Source: DATGWF01 sp035299585 (GTDB lineage: Bacteria > Actinomycetota > Actinomycetes > Actinomycetales > Microbacteriaceae). Taken from it: DNA of 27,552 bases. The number at the start of each line of letters is the position of its first letter. The stretch's first letter is position 1. The DNA lies in NCBI GenBank assembly GCA_035299585.1, contig DATGWF010000071.1:1-27552 (forward strand), read 5' to 3'. Shown one piece after another: positions 14,145 to 21,123 of the stretch. The notes beneath the pieces were generated by a model. That model was not told the DNA's origin. It saw only the letters and a list, made by a program, of their open reading frames with translations, and did no database searches. Made by a program: the position numbers and the translations under genes.

Positions 14145-14504
14145 ATGACCGCAGCACTCATCACCCCAGGCTTCGCTCGCCAAATTGCCGCTGCTCCCGT
14201 AGCACCCACGCGTTTGCGTCTGACCCGCCGCGGTCGATTTGTGCTCGGTTCGCTCGCCGTAGCGGCGGTCCTGACCAGCTCCCTCGCGTTCGGCGTCAAC
14301 GCCACGCCAGCGCAAGCGGGAGACTCTGCAGGTGCCACGCTCAGCTACATCACTGTCGAGGCCGGTGAATCGCTGTGGTCGGTTGCCGAGTCAATTGCTC
14401 CCAACCGTGACCCGCGCGACGTGATCCAGGACATTGTTTCTCTCAACGGTCTCGACTCCGTCAACGTGCCGGCAGGCTCGCGCATCGCCCTGCCGAACTA
14501 CTAG
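14145..14504 (+). CDS. LysM-domain membrane protein, probable SOS cell-division inhibitor
   Basis: A 119-residue protein with a short basic cytoplasmic N-terminus (RLRLTRRGR), one transmembrane segment (about 32-51), and an outside LysM domain (about 67-118: SYITVEAGESLWSVAESI ... NGLDS ... VPAGSRIALP). An AQA at 56-58 could be a signal peptidase site. GGAGG at 14132-14136 sets ATG 14145 as start. Small TM-plus-LysM proteins divergent from lexA include YneA of Bacillus and ChiZ/Rv2719c of Mycobacterium, both SOS-induced and division-blocking. The LexA box over its -10 gives direct sequence support for the same role here. The function is inferred from architecture and context, since sequence conservation in this group is low. 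Confidence 0.85.
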   Translation: MTAALITPGFARQIAAAPVAPTRLRLTRRGRFVLGSLAVAAVLTSSLAFGVNATPAQAGDSAGATLSYITVEAGESLWSVAESIAPNRDPRDVIQDIVSLNGLDSVNVPAGSRIALPNY

Positions 14505-14542
14505 GCAGCGCCCCGGCCCCCGTTCCGCAATGCGCCTCGCCG

Positions 14543-14548
14543 TAGCAT
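14543..14548 (+). promoter_or_regulatory. Putative -10 element (TAGCAT) for leaderless hisC
   Basis: TAGCAT ends 6 bases before the hisC ATG (14555); the intervening GAATGA holds no Shine-Dalgarno. Predicts a leaderless transcript starting the his operon here. Confidence 0.45.
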
Positions 14549-14554
14549 GAATGA

Positions 14555-15640
14555 ATGGTGAACCTCGACGACCTGCCCATTCGCGCCGACCTGCGTGGCA
14601 AGGTTCCGTATGGCGCCCCGCAACTCCACGTTCCGATTGAGCTCAACGTCAACGAGAACACACACGGCGTGCCGGACCACGTCATCGACGACATTGTCGT
14701 TCGAGTCCGCGACAGCCTCGCCACGGTGCACCGATATCCGGACCGCGAGTTCACTGCTCTTCGTGAAGCGTGTGCCGCGTACCTCGGCCACGGCCTGACC
14801 GCAGACCACATGTGGGCGGCCAACGGGTCGAACGAAGTGTTGCAACACCTCCTTCAGGCATTTGGCGGCCCCGGCCGCACGGCGCTGAGCTTCGAGCCGA
14901 GTTACTCGATGTACCCGCTACTGGCGGCTGGCACGGGTACGGCCTGGGTCTCGGTTCCTCGAGGCTCCGAGTTTGAGGTTTCGGCGGAGGCTGCGGTCAC
15001 AGCGGTCCGCGAGCACGATCCGGATGTGGTGTTCCTGTGCTCACCGAACAATCCGACCGGTACGCCACTGGGACTCGAGGTCATTCGTGCGGTGGCGGAG
15101 TCCGCTCGCGGCATCGTCATCGTTGACGAGGCATACGCCGAGTTCGCGCCCGAGGGCTCCCCGAGCGCCCTCGAATTGCTCGATGCGTTTCCTCGGCTCG
15201 TTGTTTCGCGCACCATGAGTAAGGCGTTCGCCTTCGCCGGCGCCAGGCTTGGATACCTCGCCGCGCATCCGGCGGTGTGCGATGCCCTTCGACTGGTGAG
15301 GTTGCCGTATCACCTCTCGGCCCTCACACAATCGGCGGCTCTCGCCGCTTTCGCCCACGCGCCCGAGATGCTGGCGATGGTGGGGGAGATTCGACTCCAG
15401 CGCGATCGTCTCGTCCGCGAGTTGGCGAGGCAGGGTTACCACCCGTATCCGTCGGCATCAAACTTCGTGCTCTTCGGTAACGTTTCCGATCCGGGTGCCA
15501 CATTCCGTGGACTGCTGGAACACGGCATCATCATTCGCGATGTGGGAATTCCGCACGCTCTGCGCGTGACGGCGGGAACAGAGCCGGAGACGAGCGCGTT
15601 TCTCGATGCCCTAGCCGAGGTTGGACAACCGCTCACGTAA
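14555..15640 (+). CDS. hisC: Histidinol-phosphate aminotransferase
   Basis: HisC is a pyridoxal-phosphate enzyme converting imidazole-acetol phosphate and glutamate to histidinol phosphate. The 361-residue fold-type I aminotransferase has the N-terminal ELNVNENTHG substrate loop, the PLP-phosphate region NGSNEVLQ (90-97), SPNNPTG (166-172), the Asp-x-Ala-Tyr block VDEAYAEF (around 194) and the Schiff-base lysine Lys223 (SRTMSKAFAFAGARLGY). It opens the local his cluster; hisD, its usual upstream neighbour in actinobacteria, is not in the window. The LysM gene ends 50 bases upstream with no visible terminator, but the -10 at 14543-14548 suggests a separate promoter. Confidence 0.95.
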   Translation: MVNLDDLPIRADLRGKVPYGAPQLHVPIELNVNENTHGVPDHVIDDIVVRVRDSLATVHRYPDREFTALREACAAYLGHGLTADHMWAANGSNEVLQHLLQAFGGPGRTALSFEPSYSMYPLLAAGTGTAWVSVPRGSEFEVSAEAAVTAVREHDPDVVFLCSPNNPTGTPLGLEVIRAVAESARGIVIVDEAYAEFAPEGSPSALELLDAFPRLVVSRTMSKAFAFAGARLGYLAAHPAVCDALRLVRLPYHLSALTQSAALAAFAHAPEMLAMVGEIRLQRDRLVRELARQGYHPYPSASNFVLFGNVSDPGATFRGLLEHGIIIRDVGIPHALRVTAGTEPETSAFLDALAEVGQPLT

Positions 15641-15659
15641 CGGCCCATGCGTGCCGACG

Positions 15660-15665
15660 TAGGAT
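15660..15665 (+). promoter_or_regulatory. Putative -10 element (TAGGAT) for leaderless hisB
   Basis: TAGGAT ends 6 bases before ATG 15672 with GAAGAC between. This is the same element and spacing as at dapF. It implies an internal promoter within the his cluster. Confidence 0.5.
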
Positions 15666-15671
15666 GAAGAC

Positions 15672-16271
15672 ATGGCACGCACAGCTGAGCGCACCCGCGA
15701 AACCTCCGAATCACGGGTGTCGGTCGTCCTGAACCTTGATGGCATCGGCGCGAGCGACATTCAAACCGGTGTCCCGTTCTTCGACCACATGCTCACGGCA
15801 TTCGCGAAGCACTCGCTGACAGACCTCACCGTCCGGTCCAGCGGTGACACGCACATCGATGTTCACCACACCGTGGAGGACACCGCCATCGTGCTCGGGC
15901 AATGCATCGCCGAAGCACTCGGCGACAAGTCCGGTATCTCCCGCTACGGCGACGCGCTCGTGCCACTCGACGATGCCCTCGCCCAAGCCGTTGTCGACGT
16001 GTCCGGACGGCCATACCTCGTCCATTCCGGCGAACCCGAGGGCTTCGCCTTCCACCTCATCGGCGGGCACTTCACCGGCTCGTTGGTGCGCCACGTGTTT
16101 GAGGCAATCAGTTTCCATGCGGCCCTCACCGTGCACGTTCGCGTCCTCGACGGTCGCGATCCGCACCACATTGCGGAGGCGGAGTTCAAAGCCTTCGCTC
16201 GAGCACTTCGGCAGGCGAAAGCGCTCGACCCGCTCGTCGTCGGCGTGCCGAGCACGAAGGGCGCCCTGTGA
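15672..16271 (+). CDS. hisB: Imidazoleglycerol-phosphate dehydratase
   Basis: HisB dehydrates imidazole-glycerol phosphate to imidazole-acetol phosphate, the substrate of HisC, using two manganese ions. The 199-residue protein has the two metal-binding HHxxE motifs, H65-H66-x-x-E69 (DVHHTVED) and H165-H166-x-x-E169 (PHHIAEAE), plus the FFDHML block (36-41) and HLIGGHF (128-134). It is the monofunctional form without the phosphatase domain found in enteric bacteria. The gap to hisC is 31 bases with no Shine-Dalgarno. hisH starts 4 bases before its end. Confidence 0.97.
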   Translation: MARTAERTRETSESRVSVVLNLDGIGASDIQTGVPFFDHMLTAFAKHSLTDLTVRSSGDTHIDVHHTVEDTAIVLGQCIAEALGDKSGISRYGDALVPLDDALAQAVVDVSGRPYLVHSGEPEGFAFHLIGGHFTGSLVRHVFEAISFHAALTVHVRVLDGRDPHHIAEAEFKAFARALRQAKALDPLVVGVPSTKGAL

Positions 16272-16900
16272 GTCGACCGCGCGTCGCGGTGCTCGACTAC
16301 GGGTCGGGTAACGTCCACTCCGCGGTGAAGGCGCTCGAGGCGGCCGGCGCCGACGTCGAACTCACGCGTGATCGGAGCGCCGTGTCCGAAGCGGCGGGTC
16401 TGTTCGTCCCCGGCGTGGGGGCCTACGCGGCGGTCATGGAGCAATTGCGAGCGATTCGCGCCGATGAACTCATCGATCGTCGTCTCGCCGGAGGCCGACC
16501 TGTTCTTGGCGTCTGTGTTGGCATGCAAATCATGTTCGAACGGGGGCTCGAGCACGGTATCGAGACCGAGGGCCTCGGCGAATGGCCCGGTGAGGTCCGG
16601 CAACTCGAGGCAGAGGTATTGCCGCACATGGGCTGGAACACGGTCGAGCCGGCCGCGAACAGCTCGCTCTTCGAGGGCCTTGCCGAGGAGCGGTTCTATT
16701 TCGTTCACTCGTACGGCGCGCTCGAATGGACGCTCGAGACCCAGCGCCCCTACCCGGAAGCTCGACTCACCTGGGCCCAGCACGGATCACGGTTCCTTGC
16801 GGCCGTCGAGAACGGGCCGCTCAGTGCCACGCAGTTTCACCCGGAGAAGTCGGGCGAGGCGGGCATTCAACTCCTTCGCAACTGGCTTACGACTCTCTAA
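16268..16900 (+). CDS. hisH: Imidazole glycerol phosphate synthase, glutaminase subunit HisH
   Basis: HisH is the class I glutamine amidotransferase that supplies ammonia to HisF. The 210-residue protein has the nucleophile Cys83 (GVCVGMQ), the His191-x-Glu193 pair (TQFHPEKS) and the start motif VAVLDYGSGNVHS. The GTG start overlaps the hisB stop by 4 bases (GTGA). The partner gene hisF is not in this window, so the two subunits must be encoded apart or hisF lies elsewhere. Confidence 0.96.
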   Translation: MSRPRVAVLDYGSGNVHSAVKALEAAGADVELTRDRSAVSEAAGLFVPGVGAYAAVMEQLRAIRADELIDRRLAGGRPVLGVCVGMQIMFERGLEHGIETEGLGEWPGEVRQLEAEVLPHMGWNTVEPAANSSLFEGLAEERFYFVHSYGALEWTLETQRPYPEARLTWAQHGSRFLAAVENGPLSATQFHPEKSGEAGIQLLRNWLTTL

Positions 16901-16908
16901 GGACCATC

Positions 16909-17643
16909 ATGACTTCCGCACTCGAACTCCTTCCCGCCGTCGATGTCGCCGACGGCCAGGCGGTGCGCTTGACGCAGGGAGCCGCAGGCACCGAGACGTC
17001 GTATGGCAGCCCGATCGATGCGGCCGCCGATTGGGCCAGTCAAGGGGCCGAGTGGATTCACCTCGTCGACCTGGACGCGGCCTTCGGTCGCGGTGACAAC
17101 CGGGCGCTATTGCGCCAGGTCATCGCCGAGGTACCCGGCGTCAAGATCGAACTCTCCGGTGGCATTCGCGACGACGCCTCGCTCGAATCGGCATTGGAAT
17201 CCGGTGCGACCCGTGTCAATCTCGGCACTGCCGCCCTTGAAGATCCCGAGTGGGCCGCGAAGGTCATCGCTCGATTCGGCGAACAGATTGCCGTGGGCCT
17301 CGATGTTCGTGGCGAGACCCTCGCGGCTCGTGGCTGGACCCAGGACGGCGGCAACCTGTGGGACGTCCTCGCGCGCCTCGATGACGCTGGATGTGCGCGA
17401 TACGTCGTGACCGATGTCACCCGAGACGGCATGCTGAATGGGCCGAACCTCGACCTTCTGCTCGAAGTCGCCAAACGTTCCGGCAAGCCGGTTGTGGCGT
17501 CCGGCGGTATCGCCTCCCTGGATGACATCGTTGCTCTGCGCGGGTTGACCAATCGGGGCGTCGAAGGTGCGATTGTGGGGAAGGCGTTGTACGCAGGACG
17601 ATTCACGCTCGTTGACGCGCTCGAACACGCGGGTCGCCCGTGA
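16909..17643 (+). CDS. priA: HisA / PriA-type isomerase
   Basis: A 244-residue TIM-barrel isomerase that opens ProFAR to PRFAR in histidine synthesis. It looks like actinobacterial PriA, which also does the TrpF step of tryptophan synthesis. Residues expected in PriA are present: Asp12 and Asp169 as general acid/base (LLPAVDV and VVTDVTRDG), Arg20, and Trp143 in RGWTQDGG, the loop residue tied to the TrpF reaction in the tuberculosis enzyme. HLVDLDAAFGRGDN and ELSGGIRDD are close to PriA. AAGGA at 16899-16903 lies 5 bases before ATG 16909; the longer ORF from 16726 overlaps hisH in another frame. sseB overlaps its stop by 4 bases. Dual activity is inferred. Confidence 0.93.
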   Translation: MTSALELLPAVDVADGQAVRLTQGAAGTETSYGSPIDAAADWASQGAEWIHLVDLDAAFGRGDNRALLRQVIAEVPGVKIELSGGIRDDASLESALESGATRVNLGTAALEDPEWAAKVIARFGEQIAVGLDVRGETLAARGWTQDGGNLWDVLARLDDAGCARYVVTDVTRDGMLNGPNLDLLLEVAKRSGKPVVASGGIASLDDIVALRGLTNRGVEGAIVGKALYAGRFTLVDALEHAGRP

Positions 17644-18419
17644 GCGAGGCGCGTCTCTTCGGGTCTTCGGATGCCGCCGACTCTGCGGGCCAGCCGTGGG
17701 CCGGTCGGAGCTTCGACGAGAATCGTCACGCCTCGGACGACGGCTCATCTCCGGAAGACCTCGTTGCGGCAGTTGCCGCGTTCCGTGCAGGCAATGAGCA
17801 CTTCGACGCGGTCGTCGACGCCGTTCGTCACGCCCGACTGCTGGTTCCGCTCATCGCCGTCGCGGGAGAAACGGGCCTGACCGCGGATGGGCTCGTCGTC
17901 GACAAGACTCAAGAACTTTCCATCGTGACCGTTGCCACGCCGGACGGTCGCACCGCTCTTCCGTTGTTTAGCAGTGTTGACGCGATGCGCGGCTGGAACC
18001 CAGAGGCTCGACCGGTTCCGACGGACGGGGTGCGGGCCGCGCTCGCGGCCGCGGGGGAGGGCACCCCCATCATCATCCTCGATCCGGGATCCCCGGGTCA
18101 GGTGGCCATTCGGCGCCCGGCAGTGTGGGCCATTGCCAAGAGTCATCCGTGGCGTCCGCCGCATCTCGATCCCGACATTCAGGACGTGATTGCTGGAGCG
18201 CTTGAACCGCAGGTTCGGGGATTTTCGCTCCGCACCGCAGACCCACGTGCTCAGTTGGCGGGCGCCGACTTGGAGGTCGAGCTCGTCCTCGACCCGGGCC
18301 TCGACCGTGGCGACCTGGGCTTGCTCCTGCAGCGCGTCACCGCGGCGTGGTTTGCGGTCGACGTATTTGCCGAACGCGTCGACCAGCTCGGGTTGAAAGT
18401 CGTCCCCGCTGCGAACTAA
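17640..18419 (+). CDS. SseB family protein
   Basis: A 259-residue protein with a SseB N-terminal-type domain (about 40-170: VAAVAAFRAGNEHFDAVVDAV, LLVPLIAV, GRTALPLFSSVDAMRGWNP) and a C-terminal region resembling the SseB C-terminal domain. Its role is unknown; the family name comes from an E. coli enhanced serine-sensitivity protein. The GTG start overlaps the priA stop in a GTGA, so it is translated from the his transcript. SseB genes follow hisA in several Microbacteriaceae. The stop codon overlaps the stop of the convergent DUF1844 gene by 3-4 bases. Confidence 0.82.
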   Translation: MSEARLFGSSDAADSAGQPWAGRSFDENRHASDDGSSPEDLVAAVAAFRAGNEHFDAVVDAVRHARLLVPLIAVAGETGLTADGLVVDKTQELSIVTVATPDGRTALPLFSSVDAMRGWNPEARPVPTDGVRAALAAAGEGTPIIILDPGSPGQVAIRRPAVWAIAKSHPWRPPHLDPDIQDVIAGALEPQVRGFSLRTADPRAQLAGADLEVELVLDPGLDRGDLGLLLQRVTAAWFAVDVFAERVDQLGLKVVPAAN

Positions 18420-18769
18420 ATGACGCTGCCGGTGTACTTTTCGCCCGGCCCTTGGCCGGGGGCGTCCGGAATGCTCGACGCTTCGCGGAATGCGAGCTGG
18501 AGTGAACGCAGACCATCGCGAAGCGGGCGGGCGTGCGAGTCGCTGATTTCCGGCGCTGCCGCGGTAATCAGGCCGGCAAGCGCCGTGATGAGTTTCCGTG
18601 CCTCGTCGAGGTCGATTTCCTGGTCCGGCTCGTCCGCGAGTCCCACCTTGACCGCCGCAGCGCTCATGAGGTGCACGGCAGCGGTCGTGATGACCTCAAC
18701 CGCGGGCACCTCAGCGATGTCGCGAGCAGCGGCGGAAGCCGCGTCTTCGAAGTCCGGAGTGTGATTCAC
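18416..18769 (-). CDS. DUF1844 family protein
   Basis: A 117-residue, mostly helical protein of the DUF1844 family (AAVEVITTAAVHLMSAAAVKVGL, then DLDEARKLITALAGLITAAAP). Members sit next to infC in many actinobacteria and have no known function. GTG 18769 is the start, preceded at 6 bases by AGAGGA on the minus strand. It is divergent from infC with 222 bases between, and convergent with sseB, overlapping at the stop codons. Confidence 0.82.
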   Translation of the reverse strand: MNHTPDFEDAASAAARDIAEVPAVEVITTAAVHLMSAAAVKVGLADEPDQEIDLDEARKLITALAGLITAAAPEISDSHARPLRDGLRSLQLAFREASSIPDAPGQGPGEKYTGSVI

Positions 18770-18782
18770 GTGAATCCTCTGC

Positions 18783-18788
18783 TAGTCT
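18783..18788 (+). promoter_or_regulatory. Possible -10 element (TAGTCT) for infC
   Basis: TAGTCT fits TAnnnT and would give an infC leader of about 195 bases. No convincing -35 is visible. The same hexamer appears at the candidate recA and clgR promoters. Confidence 0.3.
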
Positions 18789-18866
18789 GTCTGAGGCTCC
18801 GAAGCCTGTCTTCGGATTGAAAGTGGAGAAACTCCCACCTGACGCCTCCCAGGCTATCGGGTCAGC

Positions 18867-18914
18867 CACACCTCCTGCGCCACGCGCACGGGTGTGACGA
18901 AACACGAATGTGTT
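18867..18914 (+). promoter_or_regulatory. Structured leader of infC-rpmI-rplT
   Basis: Two adjacent hairpins are visible. The first pairs CACACC (18867-18872) with GGTGTG (18891-18896) and, inside, TGCGC (18876-18880) with GCGCA (18884-18888). The second pairs AACAC (18901-18905) with GTGTT (18910-18914). Further on, GGATG (18919-18923) can pair with CATCC (18948-18952). CTCCT at 18872-18876 is complementary to the infC ribosome site AGGAG (18981-18985). This suggests control of translation or attenuation, as known for infC-rpmI-rplT operons in other bacteria, but it matches no leader family I recognise. Confidence 0.45.
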
Positions 18915-18991
18915 GTGAGGATGTTCTCCGCTCTCATCGTCGGGCGGCATCCGTCTCCCTTCGAGCCAGTGCTTGAACAGAGGAGATCCGC

Positions 18992-19576
18992 ATCAGCGAA
19001 CCCCGCATTAACGACCGCATCCGGGTGCCCGAGGTCCGCCTCGTGGGTCCCGGTGGTGAGCAGGTTGGCGTCGTCAAGATTGACGTTGCCCTCCGTCTCG
19101 CTCAGGAGGCCGACCTTGACCTCGTCGAGGTGGCGCCGAACTCCAAGCCGCCGGTCGCAAAAATCATGGACTACGGCAAGTACAAGTACGAAGCCGCCCA
19201 GAAGGCCAAAGAGGCCCGACGGAACCAGGCCAACACGATTCTCAAGGAAGTCCGCTTCCGTCTGAAGATCGACACCCATGACTACGAGACCAAGCTCAAG
19301 CGAGCAATTGGCTTCTTGCAGGCGGGCGACAAGGTCAAGTCGATGATTCTGTTCCGTGGTCGCGAGCAATCGCGTCCCGAGCAGGGCGTTCGCCTGTTGC
19401 AGAAGTTCGCGGAAGACGTCGCCGAGTACGGCAGCGTCGAGCACACCCCCACAATCGATGGGCGGAACATGGTCATGATCATCGCCCCGCTCAAGAACAA
19501 GTCAGAGGCAAAGGCAGAAGCCAATGCCAAGAAAGCCGCCGCCAAGGTGGTCAAGCAGGAGGAAGACAATGCCTAA
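18992..19576 (+). CDS. infC: Translation initiation factor IF-3 (ATC start)
   Basis: IF-3 binds the 30S subunit, blocks premature 50S joining and checks start-codon and initiator-tRNA pairing. The 194-residue protein has the N-domain (EPRINDRIRVPEVRLVGPGG, to about 80) with the YGKYKYE helix linker and the C-domain (about 90-180: RFRLKIDTHDYETK, GDKVKSMILFRGRE). The start is inferred at ATC 18992: an in-frame TGA lies at 18974-18976, no ATG, GTG or TTG occurs until GTG 19025, and AGAGGAG places GGAG (18982-18985) 6 bases before ATC. Starting at 19025 would delete the conserved ISEPRINDRIR. Non-canonical starts on infC are known from E. coli (AUU), where they allow IF-3 to limit its own synthesis. 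rpmI overlaps by 8 bases. Confidence 0.92.
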   Translation: MSEPRINDRIRVPEVRLVGPGGEQVGVVKIDVALRLAQEADLDLVEVAPNSKPPVAKIMDYGKYKYEAAQKAKEARRNQANTILKEVRFRLKIDTHDYETKLKRAIGFLQAGDKVKSMILFRGREQSRPEQGVRLLQKFAEDVAEYGSVEHTPTIDGRNMVMIIAPLKNKSEAKAEANAKKAAAKVVKQEEDNA

Positions 19577-19763
19577 GCAGAAGACTCACTCGGGCGCCAA
19601 GAAGCGGTTCAAGCTGACCGGTTCGGGCAAGGTCATGAAGCAGCAGGCCGGCATGCGCCACAACCTCGAGGTCAAGTCCTCGGAGCGCACCCGCCGCCTC
19701 AACCAAGACCAGGTTCTGGCGCCGGCAGACGCCAAGAACATCAAGAAGCTTCTCGGCAAGTAA
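19569..19763 (+). CDS. rpmI: 50S ribosomal protein L35
   Basis: A 64-residue basic protein beginning MPKQKTHSGAKKRFKLTGSGK, the bL35 signature, with conserved RHNLEVKSSERTRRL in the middle and KKLLGK at the end. ATG 19569 overlaps the infC stop by 8 bases and has a perfect AGGAGG at 19557-19562, 6 bases upstream. It belongs to the conserved infC-rpmI-rplT operon. Confidence 0.98.
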   Translation: MPKQKTHSGAKKRFKLTGSGKVMKQQAGMRHNLEVKSSERTRRLNQDQVLAPADAKNIKKLLGK

Positions 19764-19791
19764 CCCGAGCGAACGTTAGGAAACAACTGAA

Positions 19792-20178
19792 ATGGCACGT
19801 GTAAAGCGTTCAGTCAACGCCAAGAAGAAGCGTCGCGTCATTCTCGAGCGCGCCGAGGGTTACCGCGGTCAACGCTCGCGTCTGTACCGCAAGGCCAAGG
19901 AGCAGGTTACCCACTCGCTCGTTTACGCCTACGCCGACCGTCGCGCTCGCAAGGGTGACTTCCGTCGCCTGTGGATCCAGCGCATCAACGCCGCATCGCG
20001 CGCGAACGGCCTCACCTACAACCGCTTCATCCAGGGTCTGGGTCTTGCCGGTATCGAGGTTGACCGTCGCATGCTCGCGGAGCTCGCCGTGAACGAGCCG
20101 AAGACCTTCACCGCTCTCGTTGAGGCGGCCAAGAAGGCGCTTCCGGCCGACACGTCGGCACCCAAGGTTTCGGCCTAA
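19792..20178 (+). CDS. rplT: 50S ribosomal protein L20
   Basis: bL20 binds 23S rRNA early in large-subunit assembly and in some bacteria represses its own operon. The 128-residue protein starts MARVKRSVNAKKKRRVIL, followed by AEGYRGQRSRLYRKAKEQV, YADRRARKGDFRRLWIQRINAA, and a C-terminal globular part. It is slightly longer than usual, with an Ala/Pro-rich tail. AGGA at 19778-19781 lies 10 bases upstream. A strong hairpin follows 12 bases after the stop. Confidence 0.98.
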   Translation: MARVKRSVNAKKKRRVILERAEGYRGQRSRLYRKAKEQVTHSLVYAYADRRARKGDFRRLWIQRINAASRANGLTYNRFIQGLGLAGIEVDRRMLAELAVNEPKTFTALVEAAKKALPADTSAPKVSA

Positions 20179-20190
20179 GCATCCGCGTCC

Positions 20191-20222
20191 GATGCCCGTC
20201 TCCCTGAGGGGAGGCGGGCATC
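20191..20222 (+). terminator. Strong hairpin terminator after rplT
   Basis: GATGCCCGTCTCCC (20191-20204) and GGGAGGCGGGCATC (20209-20222) form a 14-bp stem with one G-T pair and the loop TGAG. No T-run follows, which is common for actinobacterial terminators. It separates the infC operon from the RNA methyltransferase gene. Confidence 0.85.
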
Positions 20223-20286
20223 ACGCATGTTGGGCCCGGGTTCGGCGGGTCTTGCGCGCCACGGCGGTGGAACGTGGTGACCGACG

Positions 20287-20292
20287 TAGGCT
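20287..20292 (+). promoter_or_regulatory. Putative -10 element (TAGGCT) for leaderless RNA methyltransferase gene
   Basis: TAGGCT ends 6 bases before ATG 20299, with GGATTC between. It matches the pgsA element in sequence and spacing. Confidence 0.5.
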
Positions 20293-20298
20293 GGATTC

Positions 20299-21099
20299 AT
20301 GCTTGAGAATCCGCGTTCCCCTCGCGTCCGATCCGTTGCCAAACTGGCCAAAAAGGATGCGCGCCAGGAGACCGGCATGTTCCTTCTGGAGGGCCCCCAG
20401 GCAGTTGCCGAAGCACTGATGTATCGCCCGCAACTCCTCGTCGAACTGTATGCGACGCCGACTGCGCTCGAGCGCTACACCGATATCGCTGCCACGGCCG
20501 TCGACGCCGGAGTGGATGTCGAATATGTCAGCGAACAGGTGCTCGAGGCCATGGCGGACACGGTCACCCCGCAGGGCGTGATTGCGGTGTGCCACCAGTT
20601 CCCGACTGCCCTCAAGGACGTCTTTGCGCACGACATCAAGCTCATCGCCGTCCTCGAAGAGGTTCGCGATCCGGGGAACCTCGGCACCATCATTCGGGCC
20701 GCCGATGCTGCTGGGGCCGATGCGGTCGTGCTCACCGGCCGAACGGTCGACCTCTATAACCCGAAGGTTGTCCGTTCGACGACGGGTTCACTCTTCCACG
20801 TTCCGATCGCTGTCGGTGCTGAGCTCGGTGATGTCCTGGCTCGTGCGCGTGCGGCCGGCGTACAAACCCTCGCGGCCGATGTGAAGGGTGGCGACTTGCT
20901 CACTGTTCGCAACGCGGGCGAGTTGGCCAAACCCACCGCGTGGGTGTTCGGCAACGAGGCGCGCGGGCTGCCAGACGAGGTGCTCGAGCAGGTCGATGCG
21001 AGCGTTTCGGTCCCGATTTATGGTCACGCCGAATCGATGAACCTGGCCACGGCCGCCTCGGTCTGTCTCTACGAGTCGGCTTTCGCGCTGCGCTCGTAA
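20299..21099 (+). CDS. TrmH/SpoU family RNA 2'-O-methyltransferase
   Basis: A 266-residue SPOUT-class methyltransferase of tRNA or rRNA ribose. The N-terminal substrate-binding domain (about 1-95: VAKLAKKDARQETGMFLLEG) is followed by the knotted catalytic domain with the three SpoU motifs: RDPGNLGTIIRAADAAGADAV (motif 1, with Asn and Arg), VFGNEARGLP (motif 2) and VPIYGHAESMNLATAASVCLYE (motif 3). It lies between the rplT terminator and pheS, a position seen in many bacteria (YsgA/RlmB-like genes near pheST). The target nucleotide cannot be decided from sequence. Confidence 0.92.
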   Translation: MLENPRSPRVRSVAKLAKKDARQETGMFLLEGPQAVAEALMYRPQLLVELYATPTALERYTDIAATAVDAGVDVEYVSEQVLEAMADTVTPQGVIAVCHQFPTALKDVFAHDIKLIAVLEEVRDPGNLGTIIRAADAAGADAVVLTGRTVDLYNPKVVRSTTGSLFHVPIAVGAELGDVLARARAAGVQTLAADVKGGDLLTVRNAGELAKPTAWVFGNEARGLPDEVLEQVDASVSVPIYGHAESMNLATAASVCLYESAFALRS

Positions 21100-21109
21100 T
21101 GGTTCCCGG

Positions 21110-21115
21110 TACAGT
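21110..21115 (+). promoter_or_regulatory. Possible -10 element (TACAGT) for pheS
   Basis: TACAGT ends 8 bases before the GTG at 21124. It overlaps the alternative TTG start at 21115, which argues for the GTG. Spacing is one or two bases longer than in the clearest leaderless genes here. Confidence 0.35.
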
Positions 21116-21123
21116 TGAGCCTT

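Noticed and set aside
20191..20222. Riboswitch or attenuator after rplT
   Set aside because: A single long stem right after the last gene of an operon and before an independent promoter is best explained as a terminator.
21100..21123. T-box or Phe leader peptide upstream of pheS
   Set aside because: The gap is only 24 bases, with no room for a T-box and no Phe-codon run.
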